Below are positions 55,066-63,638 of a stretch of DNA of 64,000 nucleotides, piece by piece. Under the pieces are notes generated by a model that did not search any database, had not been told where the DNA came from, and saw only the letters and a program-made list of their open reading frames with translations. The position numbers and the translations under genes were made by a program. The DNA comes from Plantactinospora sp040120695 (GTDB lineage Bacteria; Actinomycetota; Actinomycetes; Mycobacteriales; Micromonosporaceae). The stretch spans positions 60,783-124,782 of the forward strand of contig NZ_JBEEAC010000022.1 of the NCBI RefSeq assembly GCF_040120695.1. The letters run 5' to 3'. Positions within the stretch are counted from its first letter, which is position 1; each line of letters begins with the position of its first letter.

Positions 55066-55622
55066 CCCGTCGGCTGCGTCGGGCCGCCGTGCTCGTCGCC
55101 GCGTTGCTGATGCTCGCCGGGTGCCTGCTGCCCAGCCACGACTACTACGGATTCGGCGTGGCCCGGATCGGCGACACCTTCCACATCTTCGCGCCGATCT
55201 GTGCCGACGAGCGGATCGTCGAAGTGGACGCGATCGACAACGTGGCCGCCGGCAAGGAGTCCTTCTACGACCCGGCCGAGACCCGCTACAGCTACTGGCG
55301 GGTGGTGGATCCGGCGGACGAGTCGGCCGCCCAGGGCTGGATCGTCCTGGGCGACGACTCGGCGTACCGCCGGGTGCTGGTCGCCGCCGGCTCCGGCGTG
55401 CCGCTGCCGGAGGTCGTCGCCGTCGAGTTGCGGGTCGTGGCCGATGGCAAACCGCACAAGGTGGGCGACACCTTCCGCCCGGCCGAGGTGCCGAGCTATC
55501 CGGCCGGCACGGACCCGAAGACCGTCGAGTACGGCTGGCAGCTCAGCACGTCGGAGCCGAAGAAACTGACCGCGGAGCAGATCCGGGAGCGGTCGAAGTG
55601 CGCCCGGGACTATCCGGCCTGA
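55059..55622 (+). CDS. Lipoprotein, candidate immunity protein for the RHS toxin
   Basis: A 187-residue lipoprotein. A basic n-region is followed by AAVLVAALLMLAGCLLPS with lipobox LAGC (Cys22). The mature part is beta-rich (DTFHIFAPICADERIVEVDA, YSYWRVVDPADESA) with no recognised family. ATG 55059 overlaps the RHS stop by 7 bp, the standard position of an immunity gene directly after a polymorphic toxin. Membrane anchoring would place it where an extracytoplasmic protease acts. Immunity is inferred from position, not sequence. Confidence 0.65.
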   Translation: MLTRRLRRAAVLVAALLMLAGCLLPSHDYYGFGVARIGDTFHIFAPICADERIVEVDAIDNVAAGKESFYDPAETRYSYWRVVDPADESAAQGWIVLGDDSAYRRVLVAAGSGVPLPEVVAVELRVVADGKPHKVGDTFRPAEVPSYPAGTDPKTVEYGWQLSTSEPKKLTAEQIRERSKCARDYPA

Positions 55623-55630
55623 CCGGACTG

Positions 55631-55662
55631 CCGGTTCCCGTCCTCCGGGGCGGGAACCGGCA
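55631..55662. terminator. Hairpin between lipoprotein and GNAT genes
   Basis: GCCGGTTCCCG (55631-55641) pairs perfectly with CGGGAACCGGC (55652-55662) over a 10-base loop, nine bases after the lipoprotein stop. The flanking genes converge, so it may serve both. The left part also begins a 38-bp tandem duplication. Confidence 0.6.
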
Positions 55663-55716
55663 CCGGCAAGGGTTGCGGTCCTCCGGGGCGGGAACCGGCA
55701 CCGGCAACGGTTCCGC
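55641..55716. repeat. 38-bp tandem duplication, two units
   Basis: GTCCTCCGGGGCGGGAACCG... at 55641-55678 is repeated at 55679-55716, almost identical. It lies in the convergent gap and duplicates half of the terminator stem. Confidence 0.8.
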
Positions 55717-55721
55717 CAGCT

Positions 55722-56600
55722 TCAGGGGGTGGCGGGCGCGGGCTCGGCGATGCAGGCGGTGCCGATCCGGCGGAAGCCGACGCGCAGGTAGACCCGGGCG
55801 ATCTGCTCGCTGCCGGCGGAGAGGAAGACCAGGTTCGTACCGTCGTCGAGCAGCCGGCGGGCGAGCGCGGCGGTGACCGCGGCACCCAGGCCCCGACGGC
55901 GGGCCGTGGGCAGGGTGGCGATGCCGGCGATCTCGGCGACGTCCGCCACCCGCAGCGCCATGCCGCTGGCGACCGCCCCCTGGCCGGCCAGTTCCACCAG
56001 GGCGGAGATCCGGCGCCCGGCCGCGGTCCGGGTGCGCTCCTCGTCCAGCGAATCCACCGGCAGCTCCACCAGGGCGGTGTCCCGGGCGGCCGGGCCGGCC
56101 GGGCCGACCTCGGTGCCGGGCGAGGCGAAGCCGACCGCCGCGACCGCCCGTCGGGCCGCCACGTCGGCGGCGAACGTCGGCGCCGCCGGGTCGAGGATCC
56201 GCACCGGCGTGGCCGCGAACTCCTCGGGCGGGGGCAGCGCGGCCGGGTCGAGCACCATCAGCGGCGCCTCCAGCACCGCCAACCCCGCCGACCGGGCCAC
56301 CGCGAGCAGCTCCGGATGAGTCTCGTGTACCCACTCGAACGCCTCGGGCAGACCGAGGTCGCGCTGGCGCTGGCGGACCGCCGTGATGTCGGCGGCCGAC
56401 GGCGACTCCGTGGCGTCCAACCGGGGTCGGGCGTAGAATGGCCATCCCGCGCCGTCGCGGACGAAGAGCACCAGCCCGCCGAAATCCTCTGTGTGCGCCC
56501 CGTCACGCGGCACCGCATCGTAAAAACGTTCCAACCGGTCAAACGGCTCGTCTCGTACAGATGCCACCGGGGGAGCGTACACGTACGGGCTCCGAGCCAT
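55722..56600 (-). CDS. GNAT family N-acetyltransferase
   Basis: A 292-residue protein. The C-terminal half has the GNAT acetyl-CoA motif: EIAGIATLPTARRRGLGAAV then TAALARRLLDDGTNLVFLSA and RVYLRVGFRRIGT. The N-terminal half (FDRLERFYDAVPRDGAHTED, LVLFVRDGAGWPFYARPRLD) is a degenerate GNAT-like or substrate-binding domain, giving a double-domain layout. ATG 56600 is used; GTG at residue 12 is possible. Substrate unknown. It converges on the RHS/lipoprotein locus and is divergent from gltB. Confidence 0.82.
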   Translation of the reverse strand: MARSPYVYAPPVASVRDEPFDRLERFYDAVPRDGAHTEDFGGLVLFVRDGAGWPFYARPRLDATESPSAADITAVRQRQRDLGLPEAFEWVHETHPELLAVARSAGLAVLEAPLMVLDPAALPPPEEFAATPVRILDPAAPTFAADVAARRAVAAVGFASPGTEVGPAGPAARDTALVELPVDSLDEERTRTAAGRRISALVELAGQGAVASGMALRVADVAEIAGIATLPTARRRGLGAAVTAALARRLLDDGTNLVFLSAGSEQIARVYLRVGFRRIGTACIAEPAPATP

Positions 56601-56660
56601 GTGATCTATTGCGCTGCCTGTGATCGGTACCGACCTCGCGGAGTCCGCCAGCCCTTACCG

Positions 56661-56666
56661 TAAACT
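56661..56666 (+). promoter_or_regulatory. -10-like TAAACT in the gltB upstream region
   Basis: The 134-bp gap between the divergent GNAT and gltB genes contains an AT-rich pocket with TAAACT. A GTAAA-5 bp-GAAAC arrangement in the same pocket is a poor match to the GlnR box (normally 6 bp spacing), so nitrogen control is only a possibility. Confidence 0.35.
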
Positions 56667-56734
56667 CAAGAAACCCAACAGGGCCGACGTCGTCCCGACC
56701 TAATGATTGAACGTGAGTGACGACAGGAGCCCCG

Positions 56735-59700
56735 GTGGCCTCTCCGTACCCGCAGGAACCACGCCTCTCCTCGTCGGCGGTTGCCGACTCCGCGTCGACC
56801 GGCCCTCGCCGGGCGCCCGAGCACAGCGGCCCGCTGGCCCGGGCGCCGGAGCCGCAGGGACTCTACGACCCGGCGGCGGAGCGGGACGCCTGCGGGGTGG
56901 CCTTCGTCGCCGACCTGCACGGCCGCCGCTCCCACGACGTCGTCGCCAAGGGCCTCGCCGCGCTCTGCCGGTTGGACCACCGGGGTGCCCGGGGCGCCGA
57001 GCAGAACACCGGTGACGGGGCCGGCATCATGCTCCAGGTGCCGGACGGGTTCCTCCGGGCGGTCGTCGACTTCCCACTCCCGCCGGCCGGGCAGTACGCC
57101 ACCGGCCTGGCCTTCCTGCCCACCGACCCGGCCGAGGAGAGCCGAGCCAGGACGGTGCTGGAGAAGTACGCCCTGGTCGAGGGGGCCGAGATCCTCGGCT
57201 GGCGGGACGTACCGGTCCGCCCTGACGACCTCGGCGAGACCGCGCTGGCAGCCCGGCCGGTGATCCGGCAGGTGTTCCTGGCCGCACACCGGCTGACCGA
57301 CTCGCCGGCCGGCCGGGCCGGCGCCCCGCTGACCGGCCTCGACCTGGACCGGGTCGCGTTCTGCGTCCGCAAGCAGGCCGAGCGGGAGACCGCCGAGCGG
57401 GGCGTGCCCGCCTACTTCCCCTCGCTGTCGTCCCGGACCATGGTCTACAAGGGCATGCTCACCCCGGACCAGCTCCCGGAGTTCTTCCCGGACCTGACCG
57501 ACCCCCGGATGGCCAGCGCGATCGCCCTGGTGCACTCGCGGTTCTCCACCAACACCTTCCCGTCCTGGCCGCTGGCCCACCCCTACCGGTTCATCGCGCA
57601 CAACGGCGAGATCAACACCATCCGGGGCAACAAGAACTGGATGCAGGCCCGGGAGGCGCTGCTGCGCAGCCCGGGTATCCCGGGCAACATCCGGCGGCTC
57701 TTCCCGGTCTGCACCCCGGCCGCCTCCGACTCGGCCAACTTCGACGAGGTACTCGAACTGCTGCACCTGGCCGGGCGGAGCCTGCCGCACGCGGTGCTGA
57801 TGATGATCCCGGAGGCCTGGGAGAACGATCCGGAGATGGCCCCGGCCAAGCGGGCCTTCTACCGGTTCCACGCCAGCCTGATGGAGCCGTGGGACGGCCC
57901 CGCCTCGGTCGCCTTCACCGACGGTTCGCTGGTCGGCGCGGTGCTGGACCGCAACGGACTGCGTCCGGGCCGGTGGTGGCTCACCTCCGGCGGCTTGGTG
58001 GTGCTGGGCAGCGAGGCGGGGGTGCTCGATCTCGACCCGTCGACCGTGGTCGCCAAGGGGCGGCTCCAGCCCGGCCGGATGTTCCTGGTGGACACGACCG
58101 CCGGCCGGATCGTGCTGGACGACGAGATCAAGTCCGAGCTGGCGGCCGAGCACCCGTACGACGAGTGGCTGCACGCCGGCCTGATCGACCTGGCCGACCT
58201 GCCGCCGCGCAAGCACATCGTCTACACCCACCATTCGGTGCGCCGCCGGCAGCAGACCTTCGGCTACACCGAGGAGGAGCTGAAGATCCTGCTCGGCCCG
58301 ATGGCCCGGGCCGGTGCCGAGCCGGTGGGCTCGATGGGGACCGACACCCCGATCTCGCCGCTGTCGACCCGACCCCGGCTGCTCTACGACTACTTCCACC
58401 AGCTCTTCGCGCAGGTCACGAACCCGCCGCTGGACGCCATCCGGGAGGAGTTGGTGACCAGCCTCCAGGCGACCATCGGGCCGGAGGGGAACCTGCTGGA
58501 CCCGACCCCGGCGAGCTGCCGGCAGGTCGTGCTTCCGTACCCGGTGATCGACAACGACGAGCTGGCCAAGATCCTCTCCATCGACGAGGACGGCGACCTG
58601 CCCGGCTTCAAGGCGGTCCGGGTCTCCGGGCTCTACCGGATCCGGGACGGCGCGGCCGGGTTGAAGGCCCGGCTGACCGAGATCTGCCGGCACGTCTCGG
58701 AGGCGATCGAGGACGGCGTACGCATCCTGGTCCTCTCCGACCGGGACTCCACCGCCGACCTGGCGCCGATCCCGTCGCTGCTGCTCACCGCGGCCGTGCA
58801 CCAGCACCTGGTGCGGGAGCAGACCCGCACCCAGGTGGCGCTGATCGTGGAGTCCGGCGACTGCCGGGAGGTGCACCACACCGCCCTGCTGATCGGGTAC
58901 GGCGCGGCGGCGGTCAACCCCTACCTCGCCTTCGAGTCGGTCGAGGACCTGATCAACACGGGCGCGCTGCCGGGGATCGAGCCGACCACAGCGGTCCGCA
59001 ACTACGTCAAGGCGCTCGGCAAGGGCGTACTCAAGATCATGTCGAAGATGGGCATCTCGACGGTCTCCTCCTACTGCGGCGCCCAGGTCTTCGAGGCGGT
59101 CGGCCTGGACAACCGGCTGCTCCAGCGGTATTTCGCCGGCACGCCGGGCAGGATCGGTGGCGTCGGGCTGGCCGAGATCCACGCCGAGGTCGCCGCCCGA
59201 CACGCCCGGGCGTACGCCGAGAACGTCGGCCAGCGCAACCACCGGCCGCTGGAGGTCGGTGGCGAGTACCAGTGGCGCCGCGAGGGTGAACTGCACCTGT
59301 TCAACCCGGAGACGGTCTTCCTGCTCCAGCACGCCACCCGCAGCCGGCAGTACGACGTCTTCCGGGAGTACACCGCGAAGGTCGACGGGCTGGCCGAACG
59401 GGCCGGCTCGCTGCGCGGGCTGTTCCGGCTCCGCACCGGGGTCCGCCCGCCGGTCCCGATCGACGAGGTGGAGCCGGCCAGCGAGATCGTCAAGCGGTTC
59501 GCCACCGGCGCCATGTCCTACGGGTCGATCTCGGCCGAGGCGCACGAGACCCTCGCGGTCGCGATGAACTCCCTCGGCGGCAAGTCCAACACCGGCGAGG
59601 GCGGCGAGGACGTCGAACGGCTCTACGACCCGACCCGGCGCTCGGCGGTGAAGCAGGTCGCCAGCGGCCGCTTCGGGGTGACCAGCGAATACCTGGTGAA

Positions 59701-61585
59701 CGCCGACGACATCCAGATCAAGATGGCCCAGGGCGCCAAGCCCGGCGAGGGCGGCCAGCTCCCCGGCAACAAGGTCTGGCCCTGGATCGCCCGCACCCGG
59801 CACGCCACCCCGGGCGTCGGGCTGATCTCCCCGCCGCCGCACCACGACATCTACTCCATCGAGGACCTGGCCCAGCTCGTACACGACCTGAAGAGCGTGA
59901 ACCCGGCGGCCCGGGTGCACGTGAAGCTGGTCAGCGAGGTCGGGGTCGGCACGGTCGCGGCCGGGGTCGCCAAGCTGAAGGCCGACGTCATCCTGATCTC
60001 CGGGCACGACGGCGGCACCGGCGCCTCCCCGCTCAACTCCCTCAAGCACGCCGGCACCCCGTGGGAGCTGGGCCTGGCCGAGGCGCAGCAGACGCTGCTG
60101 CTCAACAGGCTCCGCGACCGGGTCACCGTGCAGGTCGACGGCCAGCTCAAGACCGGCCGAGACATCATCGTCGCGGCGCTGCTCGGTGCCGAGGAGTTCG
60201 GCTTCGCCACCGCCCCGCTGATCGTCGCCGGCTGCGTGATGATGCGGGTCTGCCACCTCGACACCTGTCCGGTCGGCATCGCCACCCAGAACCCGGTACT
60301 GCGGGAGCGTTACACCGGCCGCCCCGAGTTCGTGGAGAACTTCTTCCTCTTCCTCGCCGAGGAGGTCCGGGGCTACCTCGCCGAGCTGGGCTTCCGGTCG
60401 CTGGACGAGGCGATCGGCGCCACCGAACTGCTCGACTTCGCCCCGGCCCTGGACCACTGGAAGGCGCGCGGGCTCGACCTGCGGCCGGTGCTGCACGTAC
60501 CGGAGCTGCCGGCCGACGCGGCCCGGCGCGGCGTACGGGCCCAGGACCACGGGCTGGACCGGTCGCTCGACAACGAGCTGCTGGCCCTCGCCGAGCCGGC
60601 GTTGACCGGCGGCACCCGGGTCCGGGCGGCGGTGGCGGTGCGCAACGAGCACCGCAGCGTCGGCGCGATGCTCGGCGGCGAGGTCACCCGGCGGTTCGGC
60701 GGAGCCGGCCTGCCCGCCGACACCATCGAGTTCGACCTCACCGGCACCGCCGGCCAGTCGTTCGGCGCCTTCCTGCCCAGCGGCGTGACGCTGCGACTGG
60801 CCGGCGACGCCAACGACTACGTCGGCAAGGGACTCTCCGGCGGGCGGATCGTGGTCCGCCCCGATCCGACGGCACCCTTCGCCGGCGGACTGGACGCACC
60901 ACCAGGCCCGAACGGCCGGGCCGAGGACCAGATCATCGCCGGCAACACCATCCTGTACGGCGCCACCGGCGGCGAGGTCTTCCTGCGCGGCCGGGTCGGC
61001 GAGCGGTTCGCGGTACGCAACTCCGGCGCGGTCGCCGTGGTGGAAGGGGTCGGGGACCACGGCTGCGAGTACATGACCGGCGGCACCGTGGTGGTGCTCG
61101 GCCAGACCGGGCGGAACTTCGCCGCCGGCATGTCCGGCGGTACGGCCTTCGTCTGGCAACTGGACCGGCGCCGGGTCAACCTGGAACTGGTCGACCTGGC
61201 CCCGCTCACCGACGACGATCGGGTCACCCTCTACGACCTTGTGCAGCGGCACTTCGCCGAGACCGACTCGTCGGTGGCGGAGGGACTGCTCAAGCGCTGG
61301 CCGGATGCGGTGCGGGAGTTCACCGCGGTGGTGCCCCGGGACTACCGGCGGGTCATGGAGATCATGCGGGTCGCCCGGGCCGAGGGCCGGGACGTGGACG
61401 AGGCGGTGATGAGCGGGCTCGCCGCGCCGGGCGTACCGGCACAGCCCGCCCCCGCCGGCAGCACACCGCCGCCGGCCGCACCGCCCGGGTCCCCGTCCGC
61501 GTCTCCGTCCGCCTCCCCGTCCGCGTCTCCGGCCCGACCGGTCGACGCCGGCCCGCGCCCGTCCCAGGAGGTGGCCCGTGCCTGA
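56735..61585 (+). CDS. gltB: Glutamate synthase large subunit
   Basis: A 1616-residue ferredoxin/NADPH-type GOGAT alpha chain, making two glutamates from glutamine and 2-oxoglutarate. A 52-residue propeptide precedes the nucleophile Cys53 (RDACGVAFVADLHG). Glutaminase marks FSTNTFPSWPLAHP and AHNGEINTIRGN follow. The FMN domain shows GAMSYGSISAEAHE and GHDGGTGASPLNS; the 3Fe-4S cysteines are in CVMMRVCHLDTCPVG (C1167, C1173, C1178). The GXGXG beta-helix domain (GGTVVVLGQTGRNFAAGMSG) is near the end, then a Ser/Pro/Ala tail from TCC/GCG repeats. GTG 56735 has AGGAG six bases upstream; GTG 56717 is less likely. It overlaps gltD by 8 bp. Confidence 0.95.
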   Translation: MASPYPQEPRLSSSAVADSASTGPRRAPEHSGPLARAPEPQGLYDPAAERDACGVAFVADLHGRRSHDVVAKGLAALCRLDHRGARGAEQNTGDGAGIMLQVPDGFLRAVVDFPLPPAGQYATGLAFLPTDPAEESRARTVLEKYALVEGAEILGWRDVPVRPDDLGETALAARPVIRQVFLAAHRLTDSPAGRAGAPLTGLDLDRVAFCVRKQAERETAERGVPAYFPSLSSRTMVYKGMLTPDQLPEFFPDLTDPRMASAIALVHSRFSTNTFPSWPLAHPYRFIAHNGEINTIRGNKNWMQAREALLRSPGIPGNIRRLFPVCTPAASDSANFDEVLELLHLAGRSLPHAVLMMIPEAWENDPEMAPAKRAFYRFHASLMEPWDGPASVAFTDGSLVGAVLDRNGLRPGRWWLTSGGLVVLGSEAGVLDLDPSTVVAKGRLQPGRMFLVDTTAGRIVLDDEIKSELAAEHPYDEWLHAGLIDLADLPPRKHIVYTHHSVRRRQQTFGYTEEELKILLGPMARAGAEPVGSMGTDTPISPLSTRPRLLYDYFHQLFAQVTNPPLDAIREELVTSLQATIGPEGNLLDPTPASCRQVVLPYPVIDNDELAKILSIDEDGDLPGFKAVRVSGLYRIRDGAAGLKARLTEICRHVSEAIEDGVRILVLSDRDSTADLAPIPSLLLTAAVHQHLVREQTRTQVALIVESGDCREVHHTALLIGYGAAAVNPYLAFESVEDLINTGALPGIEPTTAVRNYVKALGKGVLKIMSKMGISTVSSYCGAQVFEAVGLDNRLLQRYFAGTPGRIGGVGLAEIHAEVAARHARAYAENVGQRNHRPLEVGGEYQWRREGELHLFNPETVFLLQHATRSRQYDVFREYTAKVDGLAERAGSLRGLFRLRTGVRPPVPIDEVEPASEIVKRFATGAMSYGSISAEAHETLAVAMNSLGGKSNTGEGGEDVERLYDPTRRSAVKQVASGRFGVTSEYLVNADDIQIKMAQGAKPGEGGQLPGNKVWPWIARTRHATPGVGLISPPPHHDIYSIEDLAQLVHDLKSVNPAARVHVKLVSEVGVGTVAAGVAKLKADVILISGHDGGTGASPLNSLKHAGTPWELGLAEAQQTLLLNRLRDRVTVQVDGQLKTGRDIIVAALLGAEEFGFATAPLIVAGCVMMRVCHLDTCPVGIATQNPVLRERYTGRPEFVENFFLFLAEEVRGYLAELGFRSLDEAIGATELLDFAPALDHWKARGLDLRPVLHVPELPADAARRGVRAQDHGLDRSLDNELLALAEPALTGGTRVRAAVAVRNEHRSVGAMLGGEVTRRFGGAGLPADTIEFDLTGTAGQSFGAFLPSGVTLRLAGDANDYVGKGLSGGRIVVRPDPTAPFAGGLDAPPGPNGRAEDQIIAGNTILYGATGGEVFLRGRVGERFAVRNSGAVAVVEGVGDHGCEYMTGGTVVVLGQTGRNFAAGMSGGTAFVWQLDRRRVNLELVDLAPLTDDDRVTLYDLVQRHFAETDSSVAEGLLKRWPDAVREFTAVVPRDYRRVMEIMRVARAEGRDVDEAVMSGLAAPGVPAQPAPAGSTPPPAAPPGSPSASPSASPSASPARPVDAGPRPSQEVARA

Positions 61586-63062
61586 CCCGAGTGGATTCCT
61601 CAAGCACGACCGGAAGCTGCCGGCCCGCCGGCCGGTGCCGGTGCGGATCTCCGACTGGCGCGAGGTGTATCCCTCCGCCGACGAGGGACTGATCCGTGAC
61701 CAGGCCACCCGGTGCATGGACTGCGGCATCCCGTTCTGTCACGACGGCTGCCCGCTGGGCAACCGCATCCCGGACTGGAACGACCTGGTCCGGACCGGCA
61801 ACTGGGCGACCGCGATCGAGTCGCTGCACGCCACCAACAACTTCCCGGAGTTCACCGGGCGGCTCTGCCCGGCGCCCTGCGAGGCGGCCTGCGTGCTCGG
61901 GATCAACGGTGGTGCGCCGGTCACCATCAAGCAGGTCGAGGTGGAGATCGTCAACCGGGCCTTCGACCTGGACCTGGTGGCCCCGCAGCGGGTGCCGGCC
62001 GCGTCCGGCAGGTCCGTCGCGGTGGTCGGCTCCGGCCCGGCCGGGCTCGCCGCCGCGCAGCAGCTCGTCCGGGCCGGGCACGCGGTGACGGTGTACGAGC
62101 GGGACGACGCGATCGGCGGCCTGCTCCGCTACGGCATCCCGGACTTCAAGCTGGAGAAGGAGCACATCGACCGGCGGCTGGCGCAGCTCACCGCCGAGGG
62201 GGTCCGGTTCCGGACCGGGGTGAACGTCGGGGTCGACGTCACCGCCGAACAGCTCCGGTCCGAGCACGACGCGGTACTGCTGGCCTGCGGCGCGCTCGCC
62301 GGCCGGGACACCCCGGCGACCCCGGGGCGCTCGTTGCGCGGCGTACACCAGGCGATGGAGCATCTGGTGGCGGCGAACCGGGTGGTGAGCGGCCGCGAGT
62401 CGTCGACGCCGATCGACGCCGCCGGCAGGCACGTGGTGATCATCGGTGGCGGCGACACCGCCGCCGACTGCCTGGGGGTGGCGCACCGGCAGGGCGCGGC
62501 CGGCATACACCAGCTCGACCTGTATCCGCGGCCGCCGCGAGAGCGGGACGAGGCCCGTGACCCGTGGCCGACCTGGCCGTGGATCCTGCGCGAGTACCCG
62601 GCGCACGAGGAGGGCGGCGAGCGGGTCTTCGCGGTCGCGGTCCAGGAGTTCGTCGACGACGGCACCGGCCGGGTACGCGCGGTCCGGATCGCCGAGGTGA
62701 CCGTCGAGAAGCGGGACGGCCAGCGGCACCTGACCGTGCTGCCCGGCACCGAGCGGGAGTTGCCGGCCGACCTGGTGCTGCTGGCGATCGGCTTCGACGG
62801 CACCGAGGAGCAGCCGCTGCTCGACCAGCTCGGCGTGGTGCGCAACCGGCGCGGCGCGATCGACGCCGACCCGCAGTGGCAGGCAGGTACGCCGGGTGTC
62901 TTCGTCGCCGGTGACATGCACCGGGGCGCCTCGCTGATCGTCTGGGCGATCGCCGAGGGGCGGGCCGCCGCCGCCGCGATCCACCGCTACCTGGGCGGAG
63001 CCAGCCAGCTACCGGCTCCGGTGGCGCCAGCCACGCAACCGCTGGCGGTACCGGCCGGCTGA
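61578..63062 (+). CDS. gltD: Glutamate synthase small subunit
   Basis: A 494-residue NADPH-dependent beta subunit passing electrons to GltB. The N-terminal cysteine clusters for 4Fe-4S centres are visible (CMDCGIPFCHDGCPLGN, then LCPAPCEAAC). FAD and NADPH Rossmann motifs are VAVVGSGPAGLAAAQQLVRA and VVIIGGGDTAADCLG, with TPGVFVAGDMHRGASLIVWA near the end. GTG 61578 has GGAGG seven bases upstream and lies inside the gltB end. The 3' end faces the MarR gene 16 bp away. Confidence 0.95.
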   Translation: MPDPSGFLKHDRKLPARRPVPVRISDWREVYPSADEGLIRDQATRCMDCGIPFCHDGCPLGNRIPDWNDLVRTGNWATAIESLHATNNFPEFTGRLCPAPCEAACVLGINGGAPVTIKQVEVEIVNRAFDLDLVAPQRVPAASGRSVAVVGSGPAGLAAAQQLVRAGHAVTVYERDDAIGGLLRYGIPDFKLEKEHIDRRLAQLTAEGVRFRTGVNVGVDVTAEQLRSEHDAVLLACGALAGRDTPATPGRSLRGVHQAMEHLVAANRVVSGRESSTPIDAAGRHVVIIGGGDTAADCLGVAHRQGAAGIHQLDLYPRPPRERDEARDPWPTWPWILREYPAHEEGGERVFAVAVQEFVDDGTGRVRAVRIAEVTVEKRDGQRHLTVLPGTERELPADLVLLAIGFDGTEEQPLLDQLGVVRNRRGAIDADPQWQAGTPGVFVAGDMHRGASLIVWAIAEGRAAAAAIHRYLGGASQLPAPVAPATQPLAVPAG

Positions 63063-63078
63063 CCCGGTCGGGGTCGAC

Positions 63079-63564
63079 CTACGCCTGTGCCATGCCCTCG
63101 GGTAGCGATGCCGCCAACACCTGGCGCAGCGCGTTGTCGAGGGTGGCGCGGGTGCTCGGGCTGAGGTGGCCGAAGAGTCGCCGCCCCACCTCGTCGGCGA
63201 TCCGCTGCGCCGCCTCGGCGCGCTGCCGGCCGTGCTCGGTCAGGTGGATGGCGTGGGCGCGGCGGTCACCCGGCACGGGCCTGCGCTCCGCCAGCCGCTG
63301 TCGTTCGAGTTCGTCCACGATCCGCCCCAGCGACGACTTGTCCAAATCGAGCAGGTCGCCCAGCCGACGCTGGGTGAGCGGTCCCACCCGATCGAGTACG
63401 GCCAGCACGGCGAAGTGTCGCTCCTCGAATCCCAGCGGACGCAGCGCCTCGTTGAAGAGCTTCTGGGAGTGCCGGTAGACCGTGCTGAGCTGCATGGCGG
63501 TGATGACGTCCGCTGGCAGGAAGGTGAGCCGGGAGGCGTCGGCGGGGGAGCGTGCGGAACTCAT
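63079..63564 (-). CDS. MarR family transcriptional regulator
   Basis: A 161-residue winged-helix regulator with LRPLGFEERHFAVLAVLDRV, the recognition region TQRRLGDLLDLDKSSLGRIV and the wing ERRPVPGDRRAHAIHLTEHG. MarR proteins respond to small phenolics or oxidants and usually repress the divergent gene, here a membrane protein starting at 63639. The inverted repeat between them (63588-63626) is the probable binding site. ATG 63564. Confidence 0.88.
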   Translation of the reverse strand: MSSARSPADASRLTFLPADVITAMQLSTVYRHSQKLFNEALRPLGFEERHFAVLAVLDRVGPLTQRRLGDLLDLDKSSLGRIVDELERQRLAERRPVPGDRRAHAIHLTEHGRQRAEAAQRIADEVGRRLFGHLSPSTRATLDNALRQVLAASLPEGMAQA

Positions 63565-63587
63565 TCCTGGATCTTAGGGCTGTGGGG

Positions 63588-63626
63588 AGATACTCTCAGA
63601 TGAGAAGGTAGCAAGTGAGAGTATCT
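63588..63626. promoter_or_regulatory. Inverted-repeat operator between MarR and membrane-protein genes
   Basis: AGATACTCTC (63588-63597) and GAGAGTATCT (63617-63626) are exact reverse complements 19 bp apart. A second smaller palindrome TCTCA-GA-TGAGA (63594-63605) overlaps the left arm. The whole gap is AT-rich. The arms flank the likely promoters of both genes, a standard MarR autoregulatory layout. Confidence 0.65.
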
Positions 63627-63638
63627 AGGAGGAGAGCC

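Noticed and set aside
56640..56680. GlnR box before gltB
   Set aside because: The GTAAA and GAAAC halves are spaced by 5 bp, not the usual 6, and the left half deviates; not enough to claim nitrogen control.
56666..61729. 1687-codon open frame antisense to gltB
   Set aside because: Same GC-frame artefact; gltB on the plus strand has full GOGAT motifs.
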